The notes under the pieces were generated by a model, which did not search any database, was not told the origin of the DNA, and saw only the letters and a list, made by a program, of their open reading frames with translations. 64,000 nucleotides of DNA. It comes from Agriotes lineatus (Eukaryota > Arthropoda > Insecta > Coleoptera > Elateridae). The stretch spans positions 310,001 to 374,000 of the forward strand of contig CALNHX010000282.1 in the NCBI GenBank assembly GCA_940337035.1, in the 5' to 3' direction. The translations under genes and the position numbers were made by a program. Shown here one piece after another: positions 11,001 through 20,000 of the stretch (within the stretch, counting starts at the first letter, position 1; every line of letters begins with the position of its first letter).

Positions 11001-14000
11001 ATGTGTTTTTTTGGACTTTTTCCACTGTCTAGGTTGTATATCACACGACGTTTCGAGAGTTTTGATCTACTTCTGTCTTCAGGTGTCCCTGGTTAGTCCT
11101 GAGAAGGACTGATATTGTACGCTTTGTTGTGAATAAATACAATTTGTGTATTTTTGTTTTGTTTTATAAGTTTTGTAATTAATTTTTCTTTACTTTTTAA
11201 ATTACAATTAATCGAAGTATCTTTGAAACAAATAAAAATCGGGCTTAATTTGCTTATTTTGGCTTCCTAAACATGTCCTTAAAATATTTCCATTTCCTCC
11301 CGAAACACCCTGTATTGAATGAGAGTAGATCAAGAATAATATATTGGTAGCACTGTAAGTCTATGTCAAATTTGAGGTTAGCAGATTAGGTTTTGCGTCA
11401 GTCTGTGTCAAAGACATAGACTTACAGTGCCACCAACATTATTCTTGATCTACTCTCATTCAATATGGCTGGCATAGCTGAAATCGGCTACTTGGACATC
11501 AGAGGAGCTGCAGCGAGTTTCGGTTCTGAGTCCGTTAGGTTCGGTGATTTAATGTTGTTCAGTCACTGATAGAAGCTTCTTTATTGTTTATAATAAGTGA
11601 CAAGTTTGTTTTGCTTTTGGTATATTTTTATTTATTCTGAGGAGCTTCCAACTTTAAGTAATACCTTTACTCTGTTAAACGGAACAAATAAAAGAGTTTT
11701 TGAACATACTTTTTGCCTGAGTGTACAACATTGATGCACAAACCAATACACCTAGGTTCAGAGGGCGTAATATCGAAACGACTGCGCCAAATTTCTAAGG
11801 TTCTAAGGCAAGAGCAAGAAAGGCGGTAAAAACTCTTTAGATAGAAACCAAAGAAGCATATGAAGAATCAAAAACAAAAACCAAAAAGATATGCAGAGAA
11901 GAAAAAGAACAGGAAGAAAAGTTCATAAAAAAACCATACGAACAACGAAATCACAAATCTTTAGAAGAAAACTAGAGGTAAAAAAAAAAAGATCAAGGAC
12001 AAACAACATACTGTACAGACAAGGAGAGAAACTTAATGAAAAAAGAGCAAAAAAGAATAGAGAGATGGCGAGAGTGTTTCATGGAAATGCTAAATATAGA
12101 GAAAGAGGATGCTGAAGCACAGTGCGAAGTAAACAAACAAATGGAAAAAAAAGTTAAAGAATCATAAAAGTCCCAGTGATGACGACATACAAGCAAAGCT
12201 TATAAAAAACAAGGGAAAGATTTACAAACTAATAAAAATATACAGAGCAAACAAGAAATGCCCAAAGAATGGCACATGGTGCTAATATATCCAATAATAC
12301 CAGCGTACATAAATCAAACAAGTAGAGACAGTAACTGTCGGTTCCTTTGATGTCAAAATACCGATTTGAATGACCTTGAACGGCTCCTGGGGGGTACTTT
12401 CCCACAGTACTAACAGATGGCGCCACTACTTTATCACATATGATTGGTAGCAGATCCAGTAACTGGGCTCTGATTGGTACCAGAGCCAGTAGATATAGAG
12501 AGTACCGCCACGTCCGCCATGTTTGTTCCTTTGTCATATGCGTCACTTTGAGGTTTTGTAACACAATTCCGTCAACGTGACATTTATTGGCAATCCGAAA
12601 TTTTACTTAAAATTGGCAAGACTGTAAGTCTATGTCAAATTCGAGGTTAGTAGGTTAGGCTTTGTTTGTTATTTGACACAAACTGATGGAAAACATAACC
12701 TGATAACCTCGAATTTGACATAGACTTACAGTCTTGCCAATTTCAAGTAAAAATTTAGACATAACTCAATCAGTCATTGCTGATGGGAACAAAAATGGCG
12801 GCGATGGCGGCATTTTCACGGATCAAAGAATGGCGGTACTCTCTATATCTACTGGCTCTGATTGGTACAACTTTGTGCTGCCATCTGATAGTGAAGCTTA
12901 GAAATACCCCCCGAGTAACTGTCACAGGCACTCTAGACAGGTTTCAACATTTGGCATGAGTGTCTCTACTTGTTTGATGTATGTACGCTGATAATACCAA
13001 GTAATTATAAAAATGCTCTTCCATCAAGTTGCCTTTGAAATATTTGTTGTATGAATAATACGTTAGTGGCACTGTAAGTCTATGTCAAATTCGAGGTTAG
13101 CAGGTTAGGATTTCCGTCAGTTTTGACACAGGCTGACGCATAACCTAACCTGCTAACCTCAAACTTGACATAGACTTACAGTGCCACTAACGTATTATTC
13201 AAACAACAAATTTTTCAAAGGCAACTTTATGAAAGAGCATTTATAATCACCCGGTATAAGAAGGGTAACAAACAGCAGCGTGAAAATTACAGGGGCTCTT
13301 GCTACAGAAATTGTGAAAAGGCTTAAACCACACAGAGAATGAGTGCTAGGTGGATATTGGAGCGAGTTTAGAGAAAATCAAGCTGTTGTGCACCAAATCT
13401 CCATGATAAGCCAAATTCAAGAGAGGTATCACGAAAGAGATGCAATACTTTATGCCGTTTTTATTCACTACACCAGAAGAAAACCTTTTTAAAGTCATGA
13501 GGGACCTGGAAATTCCAGTGAAAATAATAAAAGTCGTTCAAATGACGCTCAGAGGGGTAAAAAACAAAGTAAGATTACATGGGCTTACTTCAAACACTTT
13601 CCGAATAAATAATGGTTTAAGGCAAGGGAACCCTCTCTCTGATATCCTTTTTAATGTCATGCTGAAAAAAATTATCAGAGAATAGGCAATATAACGAAAG
13701 CACACCAATGCAACGCCTACGCCGACGACGTAACTCTCATTGCTAAAACAAAAGAAGCAACAGATATATGACTTTTACAACAAAAAATCAAAAAACACAT
13801 AACAGCTTAAAAATAGAATGCGAGCAAGGCGAAGAATATAATTTGAAAAGAGTGGAAGACTTCGAATTCCTTGGAACAAAGTCAACAGACAACAATGATT
13901 AAATGATAGAATTGGACAAGAGAATATTGACAGGACACAAAAGCGCTGGAGCAATGCAGAAAATAATAGAAGCAAAGAACATATCAGGAAAAATACATGT

Positions 14001-17000
14001 CCAAGACCGCAATAAGACCATGTGACAGGCAACACTGAGAGTGATCTGGCAACACTGCGGGCTTCCCCTCCACACAACTTGTACGTCAGTCCCTTCTCAA
14101 CACCCAGTAAAAGTTTCAACCTCGTGCGCTAACTATGCGACCCTAGGGAGTATGATAAGTGAAGTTTTGTTTTTGTAGTGAGTTACAAAAATAAAAAAGC
14201 AAAATTGAGAGCAACGGTGCGCCATCAAGTGTTGTGTTAAGCTTGGCGAATCTGCGAGTTTGACCTACGAAAAGTTGCAACAAGCCTATGGGGAACATTC
14301 CTTATCAAGAGCACAAATTTTTCGGTGGCACAAAACAGTAGAAAATGAACCTCGCTCAGTGAGGCCTTCAACATCGAAAACTGCGGGAAATGTGGAACGA
14401 GTAAGGACTCTTGCGATGTCAGTTAAATTTGAATCGTTTTACCCTACATCAGGTTTTGACTCAAGATTTGGACATGAGAAAAGTGTGTGCCAAGATGGTG
14501 CCAAAAAACCTCACGATTGAACAGAATGACAATCGGAAGAATGTGTGCCTTGACCTTCGCGACATACTCAAAAATTACCCAGGTTGTGTGATCACTGGTG
14601 ATGAATAATGGATTTTCGAATACGATACCTAAACAAAACGTTAAAGTGGCACACTAACAAATCTCCTGGACCGAAGAAAGCTCGAATGAGCAAATCAAAA
14701 ATCAAGTATATGCTCAACTGTTTTTTTGCCAGTAAGGAAATCGTTCACAAAGAATTTATGCCTCCAGAAAAAACAGTCAAGCAAGGTTTTTATAAAGAAG
14801 TCCTTGAAAGGCTCAGAAAAGGGTGCTTTGCATCAGAGAGGACATTGAGGACACTAGGCTGCTCTACCATGACAACGCCCCGTCTCACACGGCAATCTCC
14901 ATCAACCAGTTTTTGATGGGAAAAGGAATTCTTGTGGTTCTCCAGCCTCCCTATTCGCCTGAACTCAGTCCACGTGACTTTTTTTGTTCTTCAAGATTAA
15001 AATCCACTTGAAACACGTCATCAATAACATTCGAAGGAGCGCAACAGAGGAGCTGCGAGCTATTCTAATTGAAGCCTTCCAGAACTTCTATAAAGACTGA
15101 AAACAACGCCTCCGCCGATGTGTAGCTGCCCAAGGGAACTACTTTGAAAGAGATAACGTAGATATATAAAAATAAAATAAAATTGATGCAAAAAAATCAA
15201 TCTACTTTTCTGCCATTCCTCGTATGCCTAAGAAATGTGTGAAAAGAAATTGAGAATTTGGGAATGTAAGATATTAAGAAGAATTTAAGAGGAAAGAAAG
15301 AAGCGAACAAATGGAAAAGAATAAATCTAGAATTATACCAGGAGCAGATTTAGTAACAATTATAGAAATACAAGATTGAGGTGGATAGCACACATAACTA
15401 ACACGGATGAATAATACAAGGACGACACAAAAAGTTATAACGGTGAACTAGAAGAGAAACAAGGCACTTTGCAAAATTCACTTCTAGTCTGTTCATAATT
15501 TTAAAATTAAAAATCTTCATTTAATCACTTTTTAATTTCTTATAACGGGTGTCCGAACAAGAGCGCCGCATTTAAATTTGCCGCCATTTTGTTAATATGA
15601 ATTGTACAGTGATTTTTTTTTACAGTTGTCACGTACAGACCACGCGATTTAAGAATATGGAGAAGTATTCAAACAAACATCGTTTAATTATTGTAAAAAC
15701 ACATTACAAAAATGGTGAAAGTTTTGCGAGTTAACTGTTAATGGTGTGCGGTATCACGAAATGTTAACGCAGTTTTTGTGGCCCGAATTGGATGTAACTG
15801 ATGTGAAGGACATGTTTTTCCAACAAGACGGTGCGACCTGCCACACAGCACGTGAAACAATGGTGTTACTGCAGACCAAGTTTACAGGCCGTGTCATTTC
15901 TCGATTTGGCGATCAACATTGGCCACCAAGATCGTGCAATCTAACACCGATGAACTTTTTTCTTTGGGGCTATGTGAAGGGAAAGGTGTATGAGAATAAG
16001 CCTGAAACAGTTGAACATCTTAAAGAGGAAATACGGGGCGTTATTGGTGAAATACAGCCACATTTATGCGAAAACGTTATTCAAAATTTCAACAAAAGAA
16101 TAACCCTGTGCCAGAGGTTTCGTGGTGGTCATTTGCCTGATGTATTTCACGTTTAATCGGAACTATTTTTCCTTATGTTGAAATAAAAATGTTTGCTTAA
16201 TTCAAAAAATTAATGTGTTTTTCTTTAAAATTAAATTCGACGCTCTTGTTGGGACACCCATTAGATTAAATGTTCTTAGGTTAGGTTAGGCTGTTAGATT
16301 AGGTTAGGCAATTAGAAGGATCCTCGAGTGGACAGCGGAGAGAGGCCTCACACTCGTCCCAGCGAAGTCAGAGGCCGTGATGGTCTGTGAAAGAGGAAGA
16401 TGCCCACGGATCCGACTACAACTAAACGGAGTCAACATCCACCTAAAGGACGTTGTCAAAATACTCGTTGTGATAGTTGACAAACACCTCAACTTCGCCG
16501 AGCACATCCAGAAAGCCTCCTCCAGAGCGGTGACCACGACCACGCAGCTGGCCAGCATCATGCCCAACTTGGGGGGACCAAAGTCAACCAAAAGGAGACT
16601 GCTCGGTACGGTGTTGTACGCGGCTCCGGTCTGGTACGAGACCCTGGCACACGAACGTAACAGGGTCAGGATGCTGACAGTCCAGCGACAAATGGCATTA
16701 AGAGTCGCCTGCGCCTGCAGGACCATGTCTCTGGAGGCAGCGCTAGTGGTGGCATCAATGATCCCGATCCGCCTACTAGCTAAGGAGAGAGCCACGAGGC
16801 TGGAAGATCCAGCAAACTCCCGCACCGACACCATCGCGCAATGGCAAACTGCTGGAACAACTCTGAGAAAGACCAGTGGTACTAGGACTCTCATACCCCA
16901 CCTCCAACACTGGGTAGAGAGGAAACACGGGGAGCTGTCCTAACACCTAACTCAGCTCCTCACTGGTCACGGTTGCTTCAACCATTACAAGCACCGAATA

Positions 17001-20000
17001 AAAACGCTTGCCTCCGCCAGCTGCAATCACTGCGAGGAAGACCACACACTGTTCGCATGTCTCCGCTAGAAATAAATGAGAGCCGTGGCGTCGTTGAGAG
17101 TGGGCGAAGATCTAAGCCCAGGGAACCTCGTCCCCATCATGCTCCGTGACAAGGAAGGATCGAGAGCGGTGAGCGAACTGGCCTCAAACATCATGAAGCG
17201 GAAGGAGGAGCTGGAAAGGGACCAGCAGAGACAAGCGGCCCCCTGAAGTCCTCGGCACTAAGTACTCCGAGCCGAGGAATAAAGGCGTCAAGAGGAGCCG
17301 GTAAGGGTCAGCGGAGGGAAACGGCATCCAGAAAACTTCGACACCAAGTTCTCTGAGCCAAAGGAAGAAAGATACCATGGAGACCCGGCCCCTGTCCAGC
17401 TAAAACCACGATGCAGTCAATAGAATGACTACGAAAGAGGAAAGCAACGCTCTGTCAAGGTTAGGCCTCGGAAGTAATGCGGAAGCAGTTTCCCGAGGCC
17501 GTGGGTTTTTAGTTTTAGTATTAGTTGTAGTTTTAGTTAAAAAATTTCAGAAGGGTCACTTGTTGGGTTAGCTACTTGCGCGCTCATTACACCAAAAAAA
17601 AAAAGGGGTTAGCCTAAGTGAGGTTAAGAAATATCACATGTAATAATGAAATATCAAAAAATAAAGGAAAAGGATATTAGGCTAGGCAACTACAGAAGTC
17701 CCCCTTGCTCAAAATATTCCATTCAAACCCAAAAATATTTCAACTGATTTTTACGCGGAAAAACTACAGAATCTTGAAATGTTCTATTTAAACTTTGTGC
17801 CTCTGAACGAGTTTTCCCCATGTTAATTTCCACCTCCAGTAACTGCGAATAAGAGCGTTTTCCCATGGAGGGGACACACATTTTTGTGTTTATAGGGACG
17901 ACTTTCCCCTGTAAAAATTTTAGCTTCATCAAGCGTCGCCGCTCTAAAACGTTAATTTTTTCCATTATAAAGAGGCTATAGAGTATAGATTATGAATGAA
18001 TGAATTTAATCTTAATTAAAGTTCAAATTTAACATTTTGACTAAGCCCACCGCCCTCAAATCTGACTTTCATTAGTGAAAACGTCTTGAGAAAATTGTTT
18101 TGAATAGAAGTTAACTGCAAATAATTAAATAATACTACTTAACAGCAACATTGCTGTTATGAATTATTGCCAGTTTTTGTCCTGTACGCTTATGTATGGA
18201 ATCCTGTATATATAATGTTAGCATTATACAGTGTAATAATAAATATGTTTGGAAAAGATTGGCTATAGAAAATTAAATCAGTGTAGGATTAGTTCACATA
18301 CAGAGTGATTTTTTAAAAACTGAATTGCAGCAGGCCCTGGATAGTCTAAATCAATTGGCAGTACTGAAGTGTATTGTCAGTCTATGTCAAATCCGAGGTT
18401 TGCAGGTTAAGTTTTGCATCAGTCTGTGTCAAATACATATATTTTTACTTCTATATTGCTAGTAGGGTCCGGGAACGGACGAAAACATAACGGCGCCAAC
18501 AAAGTCTCACTCTGAACACTACGCGTCTCATGCGTATGGCTGAGAATTCAAACTTCGCCGTTAGAAGCAAATTTTAAACTTGACCACTTCCCCACCGCAC
18601 GGACGACACTTGCGCACAGCTCACCAAGTGTGTAAAAGAGTTGGTTGTCTGTCTTACTTACACTGTGACCTCCCCACTTACACGCGCTAGCAATATAGTA
18701 CTATTAAATATATGGTTAAGTAACAAACAAAACCTAACCTGCAAATCTCAAATTTGACATATACTGACAATGCACTTCAGTACTGCCAACTGAATCACTC
18801 TACAACTAATTTATCATCAATTAAACACAAGAGCACAAGAATTCGTTAATTGAAACTTATTTAAATTTTTTAATTATCAAGACAACATAGCAGGTAAGAC
18901 TGCAGTATACGGTCCTGCCTATTGCGCATGATCAAAAATCGACCTTCAGCGATTCAGCACATTAAAAAACTATCAAAAGCTGCAACTAACCTAAACAAGC
19001 CAGGACGACAAAGCGAATTGCTGGTGGATTGTTTGAAATTATTGCTTTTTTACCTGGCGTGAATCCAACTAAAGTACGTTTTTTTCCTATAAAAATTTTC
19101 AAGGTCAAAGAATTTAGGGTTTATGTTGGCATTACTTGGATTCCTTTAAAAAATATATGTTGGCAGAATTTGTTTTAGTAACTTTTTAGAACTAAAAATT
19201 GGTGGGAAATTTAAAATCTGGCATTAAAGTTCTATATGTACGTCAAAAACTCTTGCTAATCTTTTGTAGTCGTCTTCTTCTGGTGTGTTAAGATGCAGAA
19301 CCAACAGTTCCTCTGCACACTTCACTACATTTAATTTTAAAAGATTCCGTTTTTACGCGTATTCAGATTCAAAAAAGAAAAACTGACAATTTAATTTTAA
19401 ATGTCAAAGTGACAAAAGTCGTTTACAGAAAAACCTGACGAAAATAAATTTTCTAACAATTTAAAAAAAGCAGTTTTGCCAATTTTATCTTGACTTTGAA
19501 AATTTTTATAGGAAAAAAACGTACTTTACAGCCACAACCAAACAGAATCATACCAGCAGACATGAACAATAGGCAGGACTAGAGTCCCTGTATATAGTTA
19601 TATAAGAGTCGGGCAAACACAAATGTCAGCCGCCATTAGTGTTCCAAAAATAAATGATGCGTTCAAGGCCGGAGTTGTTTTCCGTAGTATGTGTCACTTT
19701 GATGAATTTAATTACTTGTCAGTTTGACATTGTCAATAAATGGTAAACTTAATGCATTTACGAAAACTACACTGGTAGGTATCTACCGTTTACCGATTGG
19801 TGATCAGCTGATTTTGCAGTAGATAGATCGGATTGAGTAATTTACGAGCGGTTTTTTGGTGGTGTAGTAAACATATAACCTCTAAAAACTTGTCTTCTCG
19901 CCGAATCGAACAATATTACGTACGTCATTTAATTGTCATTCCCATAGCCATCCTTCAAATTTCCATTTTAGATTACTGCGCATGCGCAGTGGATCGTAGC

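Larger units (their letters stand above)
11770..15480 (+). mobile_element. RTE-like retroelement, broken by later insertions
   Basis: Pieces of one plus-strand polymerase are collinear. 11770-12290 encodes the pre-RT linker (SPSDDDIQAKLIKN, then CPKEWHMVLIYPI). 13245-14025 encodes YKKGNKQQRENYRG, then NNGLRQGNPLSDILFNVML, YADDVTLIAKT and DFEFLGTKSTD. 15235-15480 encodes a decayed C-terminus (KILRRI, then RLRWIAHI). The first gap is two adjacent foldbacks (12301-13247) and the second is a mariner (about 14026-15230). Frameshifts and stops show an old copy. Confidence 0.75.
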
